A stretch of 64,000 nucleotides of DNA from JBBDIJ01 sp040880485 (GTDB lineage: Bacteria; Bacteroidota; Rhodothermia; Balneolales; Balneolaceae). This document shows, in pieces, positions 8,414 to 17,622 of this stretch. Positions within the stretch are counted from its first letter, which is position 1. Every line of letters begins with the position of its first letter. The notes under the pieces are model-generated. The model was not told where the DNA came from, did no database searches, and saw nothing but the letters and a program-made list of their open reading frames with translations. A program made the translations under genes and the position numbers. The stretch is taken from NCBI GenBank assembly GCA_040880485.1, contig JBBDIJ010000009.1, positions 1 to 64,000 of the forward strand. Reading direction: 5' to 3'.

Positions 8414-10759
8414 CTATTTGAGAATTTTGAGATTTGCAGCTCTGAGCATCAGGGTTTTACGTCCCCGGTTTTTGAAAAAGACGACGACACGGCTGTCCCG
8501 GCCTGAACCGCTGCGGCTCATAATTTTTCCGGGCCCGAATTTCGGATGCAATACATTGGCTCCGGAGTGAAACGGGTCGTCGTCCACTTCCCAATGTGTG
8601 GTACTGTCCATGTTCTCTTTCTCATCCTCCACATCCTCCGATTCAAACCCGGGTTCATATTCTATAGTCGTACTGCCAGATGCCGTTCTGCCTGGCCGTT
8701 TTGGGCCGGTTTCGCTCTGTCGTATCGTGCTACCACTTTCGGTACGAACCACACCGGCATCCACTTCATTCAGAAACCGGGAGCGCATCTGTCGCTGCTC
8801 GTCACCAAAACGGGAGCGTATCTTGCTGTAACTGAAATAGAGATCCTTTTTTGCGCGGGTAATGGCCACATAGAAGAGGCGCCTCTCCTCTTCGATATCT
8901 GCCTCTTCGCCGTTGCGGGCACCCATCGGAAATAGATTTTCTTCCAGGCCAGAGATGAACACAACGGGGAACTCCAGCCCTTTGGAACCGTGGACGGTCA
9001 TCAATGTAACGGCCGGTTTGTCCTCATCATATTTGTCCGCATCCGTAATGAGGCTTACCTCCTGAAGAAATCCTGTCAGGGACGCATTTTTCGCGCTCTT
9101 TTGATACCATGAGATCGCATTTTGCAACTCAACCACATTGTCTCTGCGGGTTAGAGACTGGGATGTTTGCTCCTCTATGAGAGCTTTCACATATCCACTC
9201 TGTTCCAGCAGCATCCTGGTTACATCGGACAGGGAAGCGCCACTCTCCAGCTCCTTGCGAAGTTGAAGAATCATGGAGGTAAAGATCCGGATTCTGGGTA
9301 TGGCCGGTTTGTAAAGGTCCACCTCCTCCGGTTGTCCGATCACCGACCAGAGGGAGCGGTTTTCCTGTCTGGCGCGCTGCATCAGTTGATTCAACGTCTT
9401 TTGCCCGATGCCCCTTGAAGGTTCGTTGATAATGCGAAGCAGACTCTGCTCATCTTCCGGATTTACCAGCAGTGTCAGGTATGCGAGAACATCCTTTACC
9501 TCCTTTCTCTGATAAAATGAGAGGCCTCCGATGAGTTGATAAGGGATGTTCTGCCTGCGCAGTGCCTCTTCAAAGACCCTGCTCTGGTAGTTGGTGCGAT
9601 AGAGAATGGCGAAGTCATTATATCCATATCCCTCTCTAATCTGCAGATTCTGTATATGTTGGGCGATTCGGTTTGCTTCGTCATACTCGTTGAAATTTTC
9701 GAGCAGAGTGATTGGGTTCCCCTCTTCATTATCTGTCCAGAGAGTTTTTTCGAGCTGATTTCGGTTCTTTTTAATTACAGAATCGGCGCATTGAAGTATA
9801 TGCCTTGTAGAGCGGTAGTTTTGCTCCAGTGGAATCTCTACTGCACTATCGTAATCCTTTTTGAAATTCAGAATGTTACCGATGTCGGCGCCGCGAAATG
9901 AGTAGATACTTTGTGCGTCGTCGCCAACTACACAGAGGTTCTGGTGAACCGATGCGAGAAGCCGGGTCACTTTGTACTGGGCGTGGTTCGTGTCCTGATA
10001 CTCATCGATCAGAATGTAGCGAAAGCGATCGGAGTAGAGCCGTAACACTTCGGGGTGCTTCTCAAAGAGCTCTACGGGCCGAACCAGCAGATCATCAAAA
10101 TCCATGGCGTTGGCTGCCTTCAGCCGGTGCTGGTAGACTTCATAGACCCTGGCTGTAATCTCATCCAGCGTACTCATTGAAAACTTCTCCCGATAGAGAT
10201 CGGGCCCGATCAACTGATTCTTGGCGTCACTGATTTTGTAACAGATCGTTCTTGGCCGTATTTCTCTGGGGTCGTAGTTGAGCTCTCCCAGTATACGTTT
10301 TACCGTCTGTTCAGCATCCTGTGTATCGTATATACTGAAACTCTTTGAGAATCCGAGGCGTTCTGCTTCCCGGCGAAGAATGCGTGAAAAGACAGAGTGG
10401 AATGTTCCCATCCAGAGACGGTCGGCCCGATCGTCAATCAGCTTCGATATCCGTTGCTGCATCTCCCTGGCTGCCTTGTTGGTAAAGGTGAGGGCCAGAA
10501 TCTGTTCCGGTACTGCTTTCTGCTGAGCGAGAAGCCATGCAATACGGTAGGTGAGAACCCGGGTTTTTCCGCTCCCGGCACCCGCAACAATGAGCAAAGG
10601 CCCATCGGTATGAGTGACAGCACTGCGCTGCCGTTCATTCAGTTCGTCGATAAAAGAATGCCCGCCGGATGCATCGGAGGGCTTTTTGAAGGGCAATTCG
10701 GGACTACTCATGATGGTTGTTCGAAAGTCGCCTGCAGTGGCTGTATTTGGTTCAGCCAT
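8414..10759 (-). CDS. UvrD/PcrA-type superfamily 1 DNA helicase
   Basis: 781 residues, the usual length for UvrD/PcrA. Helicase motifs are visible in order: Q motif LNERQRSAVTHTDGPLLIVA, Walker A AGAGSGKTRVLTYR, motif II LIDEYQDTNHAQY, motif III VGDDAQSIYSFRGA, motif IV EQNYRST, motif V VTLMTVHGSKGLEFPVV and motif VI RRLFYVAITRAKK. It is a 3'-5' helicase for excision repair and for removing proteins from DNA. The C-terminal tail contains an acidic linker and a final fold (VLHPKFGPGKI) like the C-terminal tail of PcrA, which binds RNA polymerase. The start may be MAEPN (10759) or MSSPE 48 bases later. Confidence 0.95.
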   Translation of the reverse strand: MAEPNTATAGDFRTTIMSSPELPFKKPSDASGGHSFIDELNERQRSAVTHTDGPLLIVAGAGSGKTRVLTYRIAWLLAQQKAVPEQILALTFTNKAAREMQQRISKLIDDRADRLWMGTFHSVFSRILRREAERLGFSKSFSIYDTQDAEQTVKRILGELNYDPREIRPRTICYKISDAKNQLIGPDLYREKFSMSTLDEITARVYEVYQHRLKAANAMDFDDLLVRPVELFEKHPEVLRLYSDRFRYILIDEYQDTNHAQYKVTRLLASVHQNLCVVGDDAQSIYSFRGADIGNILNFKKDYDSAVEIPLEQNYRSTRHILQCADSVIKKNRNQLEKTLWTDNEEGNPITLLENFNEYDEANRIAQHIQNLQIREGYGYNDFAILYRTNYQSRVFEEALRRQNIPYQLIGGLSFYQRKEVKDVLAYLTLLVNPEDEQSLLRIINEPSRGIGQKTLNQLMQRARQENRSLWSVIGQPEEVDLYKPAIPRIRIFTSMILQLRKELESGASLSDVTRMLLEQSGYVKALIEEQTSQSLTRRDNVVELQNAISWYQKSAKNASLTGFLQEVSLITDADKYDEDKPAVTLMTVHGSKGLEFPVVFISGLEENLFPMGARNGEEADIEEERRLFYVAITRAKKDLYFSYSKIRSRFGDEQRQMRSRFLNEVDAGVVRTESGSTIRQSETGPKRPGRTASGSTTIEYEPGFESEDVEDEKENMDSTTHWEVDDDPFHSGANVLHPKFGPGKIMSRSGSGRDSRVVVFFKNRGRKTLMLRAANLKILK

Positions 10760-10797
10760 GAAAAATACGAAGGATCGCCAAGAATATCTTCAGGCAT

Positions 10798-11520
10798 TCA
10801 GGGTGCTTCTTTCTGAATCTCTTTCAGCTTGTTGACGGCTCTTTCGTTGAGATTGGTGAAGATCTCTGAATCAATCTCTCCAGAGGTATACCTCATGTGC
10901 AGCCAGATGATATAGGTGGCTATGACATCTTCAATGCAGTAGTGCTCCACTCTATTCAACTCTCCACGCCGGTACATATTCAGTACATCGCCACCTTCTG
11001 CTGTCTGCTTGAAGGGGACTCCGATGAGAGCTCCAAGATGCTTCAGCTTCGGGTAATTGCTGGCACCATAGTTACTGAACTCGTCCATTAGATCGATGTT
11101 ATGCCGGCTGAACCGGTAGCGTATGTCGTGAGTGTTTAGTCGTACGGGCATCTGGAGGCTATGCCGAAGTGCACGATAGGTGATAAGAGGCAGGTCGAAT
11201 CCACGTCCATTGTGGTGTATGAGTCCAAAATCCTTATACGTTCTCAGCTCATCAAACAGATGAAGCAACCCCTCTTTTTCACTCTCTCCACTCCATGAAA
11301 CCTGTTTGCGCGGGGTCCCGCCGTTTTCGATCCAGAGCCCTGCCCAGGAGACTATGCGATGAAACATCGGAGGAAGAAAACCGGAATCTCCGCGTCCGAG
11401 TTCCTCTGCTGCCCGGGCCAGAAGAGACTCTTCATCGGGCACATCCTGTTCTCCGGGAAAAAGGAGCCGCGAAAGCAACTCCTGATCGGGTACAGTCTCT
11501 ATGTCAAATACAAAAAACAT
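10798..11520 (-). CDS. DnaQ-like 3'-5' exonuclease (PolB exonuclease-type)
   Basis: About 240 residues from the ATG that begins MFFVFDIETVPDQ, with AGAGGTG 5 bases upstream. An upstream extension would overlap the amidase gene and add a non-conserved basic tail. The DEDD motifs are present: FDIET (I), HNGRGFDLPLI (II) and HYCIEDVIATYIIW (III, with the following D). It resembles the predicted PolB-like 3'-5' exonuclease family and probably acts on DNA or RNA ends in repair. It sits between the amidase (52-base gap) and the helicase (38-base gap) on the same strand. Confidence 0.8.
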   Translation of the reverse strand: MFFVFDIETVPDQELLSRLLFPGEQDVPDEESLLARAAEELGRGDSGFLPPMFHRIVSWAGLWIENGGTPRKQVSWSGESEKEGLLHLFDELRTYKDFGLIHHNGRGFDLPLITYRALRHSLQMPVRLNTHDIRYRFSRHNIDLMDEFSNYGASNYPKLKHLGALIGVPFKQTAEGGDVLNMYRRGELNRVEHYCIEDVIATYIIWLHMRYTSGEIDSEIFTNLNERAVNKLKEIQKEAP

Positions 11521-11572
11521 GAGGACACCTCTGTCTCTTTCCCCGGCTGGCCTGATAAACCGCCCGGTGTGA

Positions 11573-12856
11573 CTATTCGGACCGGGTGATCTCCCGGCTT
11601 CTGTCATACTCGATTTTATAGTCTCGAATGGCTCGAAAGATTGCGGACGCCATGATCGACTGTCCATACTCCGAAGCGAGGAAACGCGCTTCATTCGGGT
11701 TGGTGATGAAACCGGTTTCTACCAACAGAGATGGCATCGAGGCATGGTAGAGAACAAAGAAAGGAGCCTGTTTCACACCTCGGGACCGGCGTTGTGCCCT
11801 CTCCCTGAACTGATGCTCCATCTTGCCGGCAATTCGCTCGCTAATGGCGATATTACCTGCATTGGCCAGTTCATAGATGATCAGGTCCTCCTCTGATAGC
11901 TCCTGGGCCTCGCCATTACTGTTGTCGAGGTGGACTACACTGTTCTCCCTCTTCATCACCTCGAGTGCCGACTGAGAGCTGGCAAGCCCCATAAAATAGA
12001 CTTCACTTCCGTTTACATTACGATTCTGAGAAAAAGAGTTGGCGTGAACGGACACGAAGAGATCTCCTCTCGCCAGATTGGCGATCCGGCCTCTCTCCGG
12101 GAGGGAGAGATAACGGTCGTCATCTCTTGTGTAAATTACGCGGACTCCCGGCATATTCTCTTCGATATACTCACCGAGCTTCAGGGCAACTGCCAGGTTC
12201 ACCTCTTTTTCCGTAATTCCGTTTACACCTGTGGAACCGGGATCCCGGCCGCCGTGACCCGGATCAATAACCACAGTATCGAAATTAAGATTGTCTCTGA
12301 GGCGGTTGTAATCTTCGTCAAAAATGGTTTGAAGCAGGTTTGCCGTAGCCCCCGATCCCTCATCACCAAACATGGACCAGTCTATGGGTTCAAGGCCTTC
12401 GGTCTCTGAGATCAGTTCTTCGGGCGGAGCGGCTGTCAGGCCCAATAGCAAATCTCGCCCATTCCTGTCCATGTAGGCATCGGCTCTGTAGCTGGCTACC
12501 CGGTTGAGCTGTACGGAGACGCCGAAACCATTCGGGATCTGATGAAGACGGAACTCCTCTATGGAAGAGTGTTCGTCGGGGAAGATAAGTCCGGACGTAT
12601 CGATTCCCGTAGAGTAGAGAAGCATCTGAATTTTATCAGGAGAAGGTTGGTAGACCTGAAAAGAGTCTACTGCTTCAGACAGGTGGTAACGAACCACCAG
12701 ACCCTGTCCGTCGCTGCGATCTACAGCAGATATTCTATTGAGGTCGTTCTGTGCAAACGCGGATGTGTGCGGTAGAATAACAAACAGACAACTTATCAGG
12801 GCCCATACCAGAGCCAGTGTCAAAGATGTGGTTGTACAACCATACCTTTTCATCAT
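11573..12856 (-). CDS. N-acetylmuramoyl-L-alanine amidase with AMIN-like domain
   Basis: 428 residues from MMKRYG; starting there gives a normal signal peptide ending SAFAQ. Residues about 35-130 form a beta-rich AMIN-like module that targets the cell wall. The C-terminal Amidase_3 domain has zinc and catalytic motifs: VVIDPGHGGRDPGSTG, FVSVHANSF and LLVETGFITNPNEARFL. The enzyme cuts the amide bond between MurNAc and the stem peptide and normally works in daughter-cell separation. It belongs to the AmiC-like group. An in-frame ATG at 12934 would bury the signal peptide, so I prefer the shorter form. Confidence 0.92.
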   Translation of the reverse strand: MMKRYGCTTTSLTLALVWALISCLFVILPHTSAFAQNDLNRISAVDRSDGQGLVVRYHLSEAVDSFQVYQPSPDKIQMLLYSTGIDTSGLIFPDEHSSIEEFRLHQIPNGFGVSVQLNRVASYRADAYMDRNGRDLLLGLTAAPPEELISETEGLEPIDWSMFGDEGSGATANLLQTIFDEDYNRLRDNLNFDTVVIDPGHGGRDPGSTGVNGITEKEVNLAVALKLGEYIEENMPGVRVIYTRDDDRYLSLPERGRIANLARGDLFVSVHANSFSQNRNVNGSEVYFMGLASSQSALEVMKRENSVVHLDNSNGEAQELSEEDLIIYELANAGNIAISERIAGKMEHQFRERAQRRSRGVKQAPFFVLYHASMPSLLVETGFITNPNEARFLASEYGQSIMASAIFRAIRDYKIEYDRSREITRSE

Positions 12857-13057
12857 TCGAATGTAACTTTTTGTTTTCGTCAAAAATGGAAGTTTTCGCC
12901 ACCTTCCACTGTAGATGATTTTCAGTGCCTTCATGCAGGAATAAGATACAATATACTATATAGTCTTGACAATACAATGGATGATAAAATAGTTCTAGAG
13001 ATGATTTATGAGCGGGAAATCCATCGTCAGAAACGGGCCTGACCCGGACTCCGGATT

Positions 13058-13762
13058 TTACCTGGCAGAAACCAGAAAAATGGCCGGCCGACCCTGCAAA
13101 GAGGGGAGTGGTTCAGTTAGCCATTTCCAGACAGGCCGGCTAATCACCTCTTCATTTTCTAGCGTAAGGCTGGAGGCTACACAGAGCCATGTTTCCGGGC
13201 GGCAAACCTCAAGCAGGGATTTCAGCATAGAGTCGTTTCGATAGGGGGTCTCCATGAAGATCTGAGTACGCTGCCGTTTTACGGCCTCCTGTTCAAGGGT
13301 AGCGATGGCACTCACTCGCTCTCTCTCCTGAACGGGGAGGTAGCCGTGAAAAGTAAACGACTGGCCATTTAATCCTGATGCGGAAAGAGCAAGTACAATG
13401 GAGGATGGGCCGGAGAGTGGCCTTACCTGATGGCCAGCTTCGTGTGCCAGCCGTACAAACGGTGCACCGGGATCGGCAACTCCGGGCATGCCCGCTTCTG
13501 TGAAAAGCCCGGTATCGCCCTCTTCAAGCAGCTTGAGGAATCCGTGAACTTCGTGATCGGGAGTTTTCCGATTCAGAATCCGGATAGTGAGTTCATGAAA
13601 TTTTGAAGGATGGCCGGCCCACTGTAAAAAACTTTCGGCATGGCGTACATTCTCTACGATGAACCGCGGCAGAGAGCGCACTATTTGGAACACCTTCTCC
13701 GGAAGAACCCGGTTCTCCCTCTCTTTTCCGAGCGGGACGGGTATCAGGTAGAGGCACGACAT
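13058..13762 (-). CDS. RsmI-like SAM-dependent methyltransferase (tetrapyrrole methylase fold)
   Basis: 234 residues. It begins LYLIPVPLGKE, like the 'ATPIGNLxD' start of RsmI, and has the fold's signature loops: LFTEAGMPGVADPGAPFVRLA and GPSSIVLALSASGLNGQSFTFHGYLP. RsmI methylates the 2'-O of C1402 in 16S rRNA. This version is shorter than RsmI (about 280) and lacks the C-terminal extension, so it is more likely the Bacteroidota-type paralogue of uncertain substrate. Its ATG shares one base with the stop of the preceding membrane-protein gene, so translation is probably coupled. Confidence 0.82.
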   Translation of the reverse strand: MSCLYLIPVPLGKERENRVLPEKVFQIVRSLPRFIVENVRHAESFLQWAGHPSKFHELTIRILNRKTPDHEVHGFLKLLEEGDTGLFTEAGMPGVADPGAPFVRLAHEAGHQVRPLSGPSSIVLALSASGLNGQSFTFHGYLPVQERERVSAIATLEQEAVKRQRTQIFMETPYRNDSMLKSLLEVCRPETWLCVASSLTLENEEVISRPVWKWLTEPLPSLQGRPAIFLVSAR

Positions 13763-14262
13763 CAGGCGCCCTCCGTTTTCGTATCCAATCGTTCAATTTC
13801 GATCGCCTCTTCTCCTTCATATCGTATACGCAGAGCTCTTTTTCTGGCTTTGATGGCCAGCCATACGGTGACCAGGAACCCGAATAGAGTAACAGCAAGA
13901 TTGACCCGTACCATATTTCGCTGCAAGCTGTAGGTGGGAACCATAACCACTTCCTGGAAAGAGCTCTCCAGATAGCGAACCGGTACAAGCTCGACCTCCA
14001 TAATGGACCGTGCCATTTGAACTGGCAGCGAGAGACGTCGTTCTATGGTTTCTCCGGAAGAGACGTAAAAACGAAGGTCCACATAGCCGTTGGTCTGTGC
14101 TGCAATCTGTTTGAATTCGAACTCGGTAACTGTAGCCATGGAGTTTTCACCCTGGCTCCATGTCTGGCCAATCCCGTGATATACGAGGCCCTGATAGACG
14201 GCCATGGTGATAAAGTAGGCTGGCAGTAGCCAGACCAGATGGAGTAGCAGATACTTATTCAT
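13762..14262 (-). CDS. Two-TM membrane protein of unknown function
   Basis: 166 residues. One hydrophobic segment lies at the N-terminus (about 4-27) and one near the C-terminus (about 122-138), with about 90 residues between them that would face the periplasm, and a short charged cytoplasmic tail (KARKRALRIRYEGEEAIEIE). This resembles DUF3592-like proteins in layout (two TM segments around a small beta-rich domain), but I cannot confirm that. It overlaps the upstream gene by 8 bases and the downstream methyltransferase by 1 base, so the three form a tight operon. Confidence 0.6.
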   Translation of the reverse strand: MNKYLLLHLVWLLPAYFITMAVYQGLVYHGIGQTWSQGENSMATVTEFEFKQIAAQTNGYVDLRFYVSSGETIERRLSLPVQMARSIMEVELVPVRYLESSFQEVVMVPTYSLQRNMVRVNLAVTLFGFLVTVWLAIKARKRALRIRYEGEEAIEIERLDTKTEGA

Positions 14263-15484
14263 GACGGTGGGTCAATCGGTTAAAAGTGGTTGCGAGTTCG
14301 GGATCGTGCATCAGGCGTTGTTGAAAATTCTGATGCATATGGCTTCCGGACAGATGAAACCAGACTGCAATATGAACCTGGTCGAAGTAGACTACCTGGA
14401 CGACCGGTTCCCTGCTTCCGGCTGCGAGGCCGAAATCGATTCCGCCGAGCAGGCCTATCCGGCTGTCGTAGATGGCTCCGTACTCATCGAAGTTCCGGTT
14501 AATTGCCTCCTCTTCGAGCGGCCAGGACATCCATTCAAGGACCAGGGAGTCCGTTTCTGATCCCAATAACTCATTCAGATAGAGCTTGCGGAGCATCCAT
14601 GCCATCGAAGAGGGAGTGGTGGCGGGAAAGAGCGCCAACATGTCACGCTCTTCAGAAAAATCGAGCCCAAGCCGATCCCGATTCAACTTAAGTGAGAGTT
14701 CCGACCGGCGTGGTTCAACTCTCATCCCGGAAGCCAGCTGTATGACCTCCTCTACAAATCCCGAACGGTCTCCGGTCCAGCGCTGCAGATTGGTATCGGA
14801 TCTCTCGCCCTGGAAGGACGCAGCCATGGCGAGATAGAGACCGGAGAAGGGGAGGGGAAGGTCGGTTTCCTTCATTCCTGTGCGCTCCAGTGTGATTTCC
14901 AGGTTCTCCCGACCTGCACGGAACCAGAGATAGTCGAAGAGCCCATAGCTATTGCTTCGTGCAAGAAGGCGGAGCAGGTCGCCCATTACAATCTGGCCGT
15001 TGCTTTCCAGCCAGCCCCTGCTTCTGGCAAATTGTTCCACTTCAAGAAAACGGTGCTCCCCGATGTGTGGAATCTGATAGGGACGGATCTCCTCCCATTC
15101 AACCCTCTCTTCCGGATCCACGGCTCCGGTCGTAAAAGCGTCGGCCCAGTAGAGTAACAGTACAATTTTAGAGGTCATACCCATTGGCCGTCTCTCATAT
15201 GGAGACCAGGCGATGGTGGGCCCGTTGCCGTTAACCGGCAGTTGTAGAACGGATGTGCGATCCGGATACTCCGAGATATATTGGGCAAGGCCGTGGATCG
15301 AAGAGGTTGGTTCAATCCATTCACTACCTTCTGCCAGTCCCTCACGGTTCTCCAGAATGGTAATATAGAGATCCCGGTTCAGCCCAAAAACCAGCAGGAA
15401 TATAAAGATGGCGGTTCCTGCAAAACCGATGGCTACAGTGGATGAACTGAACGAGCTTCTTCCCGGCTCTCCCTGTGGGTTCAC
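14255..15484 (-). CDS. Membrane-anchored serine hydrolase-like (beta-lactamase fold) protein, probably catalytically degenerate
   Basis: 409 residues with one N-terminal TM segment (about 17-35) and an extracytoplasmic domain. The GTG start is supported by AAAGGAG 6 bases upstream. The domain layout resembles class A beta-lactamase/PBP folds: GMTSKIVLLLYWADA sits where SxxK should be, LLARSNSYGLFDYLW where SDN should be, and LLGGIDFGLAAGS where the KTG strand should be. The catalytic serine position reads Met in this alignment, and KTG is absent. It is therefore likely a non-enzymatic relative or a distant hydrolase. Fold assignment is inference from spacing and hydrophobicity and should be treated as tentative. 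Confidence 0.5.
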   Translation of the reverse strand: MNPQGEPGRSSFSSSTVAIGFAGTAIFIFLLVFGLNRDLYITILENREGLAEGSEWIEPTSSIHGLAQYISEYPDRTSVLQLPVNGNGPTIAWSPYERRPMGMTSKIVLLLYWADAFTTGAVDPEERVEWEEIRPYQIPHIGEHRFLEVEQFARSRGWLESNGQIVMGDLLRLLARSNSYGLFDYLWFRAGRENLEITLERTGMKETDLPLPFSGLYLAMAASFQGERSDTNLQRWTGDRSGFVEEVIQLASGMRVEPRRSELSLKLNRDRLGLDFSEERDMLALFPATTPSSMAWMLRKLYLNELLGSETDSLVLEWMSWPLEEEAINRNFDEYGAIYDSRIGLLGGIDFGLAAGSREPVVQVVYFDQVHIAVWFHLSGSHMHQNFQQRLMHDPELATTFNRLTHRHE

Positions 15485-15572
15485 TGAATTCTCCTTTAGC
15501 GGATCAAGGGTGTATTACAGATTGTGGGTGCAAAGACATAATATACGAATACTCTCTCCCGGCAGCGACCGG

Positions 15573-16397
15573 TTATCGTCTATATATTCCGGTAAAGACG
15601 ATAGTCGCTGCTCCCTCCAGAGCGACATGGCTATAGAGCTCTTCCGGGGGGGTGAACCGGAAGTGGACCCGGAGGGGACCGCCCGGCGAATGAACCTCCG
15701 TGATGTGTTGCCCACCCGGGCCGTTCTGCAGATGGTGCCACGCCAGAGCTGAGGCTATCGCTCCGGTCCCGCAGGCGAGTGTGAGGTCTTCCACTCCGCG
15801 CTCCCAGGTCTTCAGGGCCAGCTGATCCGACCCTTTTCCATGAATGAAGTTGACGTTGGTTCCTACCGGCGAAAACTTCTGATGATGGCGCAACATTCGT
15901 CCGGTATCCCGGAGTGAAGCATCCTCCTCCAGCTCCTTCTGCGAGCGTTGAAGAACAATATGTTCGGTATTTGTATAGACGTTCAACCACTGTTCATTAC
16001 CAGAAGTTTCAGGTTGAACCCGGGTCTCCAGCGGAAAGTGAAGAAGTACACCATTTGACGTGACTTCTGATGTGTAAATTCGGTCGTTCACTCTAAAGCG
16101 GATCGGTGGTTTGAATCCCAGCTCAATCGCGAATCGTACAAAGCAGCGGCCTCCGTTTCCACACATTCCGGCATCGCTTCCGTCCGGATTCCGGTAGATC
16201 ATTATAAGGCTCCCATCCTGTGACTCATCAAGTGCAATCACTCCATCCCCACCGATTCCGAATCGGCGGTCAGTGAGGCGTGGAGCCCACTCTGAGACCT
16301 GCTCCGTGGAGAGCTGGACGGACCTGTTGTCGATCATGACAAAGTCGTTGCCTGTTCCTTCCATTTTGGTGAATGGGATTTCGTGATGTCGAATCAT
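15573..16397 (-). CDS. dapF: Diaminopimelate epimerase
   Basis: About 274 residues from the ATG that begins MIRHHEIPFTKMEGTGNDF. The two catalytic cysteines are in GMCGNGGRCF and LACGTGAIA. It converts LL- to meso-diaminopimelate for lysine and peptidoglycan synthesis. The ATG overlaps the holB stop by ATGA, which both fixes the start and indicates translational coupling; a start 33 bases upstream would run further into holB. No other lysine-pathway genes are nearby. Confidence 0.96.
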   Translation of the reverse strand: MIRHHEIPFTKMEGTGNDFVMIDNRSVQLSTEQVSEWAPRLTDRRFGIGGDGVIALDESQDGSLIMIYRNPDGSDAGMCGNGGRCFVRFAIELGFKPPIRFRVNDRIYTSEVTSNGVLLHFPLETRVQPETSGNEQWLNVYTNTEHIVLQRSQKELEEDASLRDTGRMLRHHQKFSPVGTNVNFIHGKGSDQLALKTWERGVEDLTLACGTGAIASALAWHHLQNGPGGQHITEVHSPGGPLRVHFRFTPPEELYSHVALEGAATIVFTGIYRR

Positions 16398-17608
16398 AGT
16401 TCTGTATGAAGGGCGGGGAGATGCCTCCACGCTTCGTTTTTCGGTATGACCGGATCTTTTCCGCGCATCAGATAACTGTAGCGAATAGAAAGTACGGTAA
16501 ATATGTATTTGAATGGTACGTTCTGGTAGAGCAGGGGTTTCATGTCACGCAGGTCCTCAATCATTTCCGGCAACCTGGCACTGGAGAGGGTATTGCAAAA
16601 TTTTTGAATCACTTCAGCCTGATCGCTGTTGGAGATCAGGGATACTTCGCCTGTTTCGCTCCAGACAAGCAGGTCACGAAGGAAGAGTTCCAGGTTGTCG
16701 GCGAGTACAATCTGATTCTCCGTATTGAGAGAACTCTGCCACTCCTGTACCTGCTTTACAATTATGTCGGCCTGTTGCGAATAGGCATTTCGCAGGAACT
16801 CTATGAGTTCGGACCGTGAACGTTTCAGCTGCTCCAGATCGTAATGGCGGGCCAAAGAGTAGTTCCCGCCGGTCATACGGGTGAGCAGTTTTGCATCGTC
16901 CAGGTTCATCCCGTCTCTCTCTGTGAGTGCCCGGACCACCTCGTTCTCCGAAAGAGGAGAGAGCCTTGCCATACGGCACCGGCTCAGTATAGTGGGCAGA
17001 AGCAGATCTGTTCGATCGGCGGTCAGTAGAAAGATTACTTTGTCCGGAGGCTCTTCAAGAATTTTAAGAAAGGCGTTTGCGGCCACCTCTCTCATCGTTT
17101 CGATACCGGTGAGGATGACTACAGTATACTCTCCCTCATTCGGCTTCAGGTAGACTCGTTTGCGGATAACGTCGTTGAAGTAGTCTGTGGAGTAAAATGC
17201 CTGTCTGTTCAGGGAACCGCTCTCTTTGTCGAGTAGTGGCCTTTGACGAAAATCTACCCGTTCATAGGGGTTTTCCAGCAACAGACGGGCTCTGGAAATC
17301 AGTTCCCCGGTTCGCTGTCCATCCGATTCGGAAACCGTTTTCGGGAGCGGCATAAAGAGGTGGATATCGGGGTGTGAAAACCAGCTGCTTTTCGAGGAGG
17401 CCGGTTCTCTCGCTTCACGATTCAAATGGGTGATTCCGTTAATCGCTTCTGCGAATGCGAGAGCAAATGCCGTTTTTCCCGACCCTTCCGGGCCGGTAAA
17501 GAGCCAGGCATGGTTCAGCCGGCCAGAGGTCAGCGACCGTGCCAGAAGATCTCTGGTGCGCTTTTGGCCAATCAGGCCCGGTTCTCCAAAAGTTTCAGTC
17601 AGACTCAT
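16394..17608 (-). CDS. holB: DNA polymerase III delta' subunit (clamp-loader ATPase)
   Basis: About 404 residues from the ATG that begins MSLTETFGEPGLIGQ. It has an AAA+ P-loop (FTGPEGSGKTAFALAF), sensor-type motifs (NAFLKILEEPPDKVIFLLTA) and the clamp-loader SRC motif (PTILSRCRMARL). delta' is the rigid part of the clamp loader. The usual zinc-binding cysteines of delta' are not visible and the start region is longer than E. coli delta', as often seen outside Proteobacteria. It sits 14 bases after ccmB and overlaps dapF. Confidence 0.9.
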   Translation of the reverse strand: MSLTETFGEPGLIGQKRTRDLLARSLTSGRLNHAWLFTGPEGSGKTAFALAFAEAINGITHLNREAREPASSKSSWFSHPDIHLFMPLPKTVSESDGQRTGELISRARLLLENPYERVDFRQRPLLDKESGSLNRQAFYSTDYFNDVIRKRVYLKPNEGEYTVVILTGIETMREVAANAFLKILEEPPDKVIFLLTADRTDLLLPTILSRCRMARLSPLSENEVVRALTERDGMNLDDAKLLTRMTGGNYSLARHYDLEQLKRSRSELIEFLRNAYSQQADIIVKQVQEWQSSLNTENQIVLADNLELFLRDLLVWSETGEVSLISNSDQAEVIQKFCNTLSSARLPEMIEDLRDMKPLLYQNVPFKYIFTVLSIRYSYLMRGKDPVIPKNEAWRHLPALHTEL

Positions 17609-17622
17609 ATGACAAGCAGCAT

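Noticed and set aside
12950..12975. ACTATATAGT palindrome with TTGACA upstream of the amidase gene
   Set aside because: The TTGACA is on the strand with no downstream gene and lacks a suitable -10; the palindrome is short and A+T-rich.
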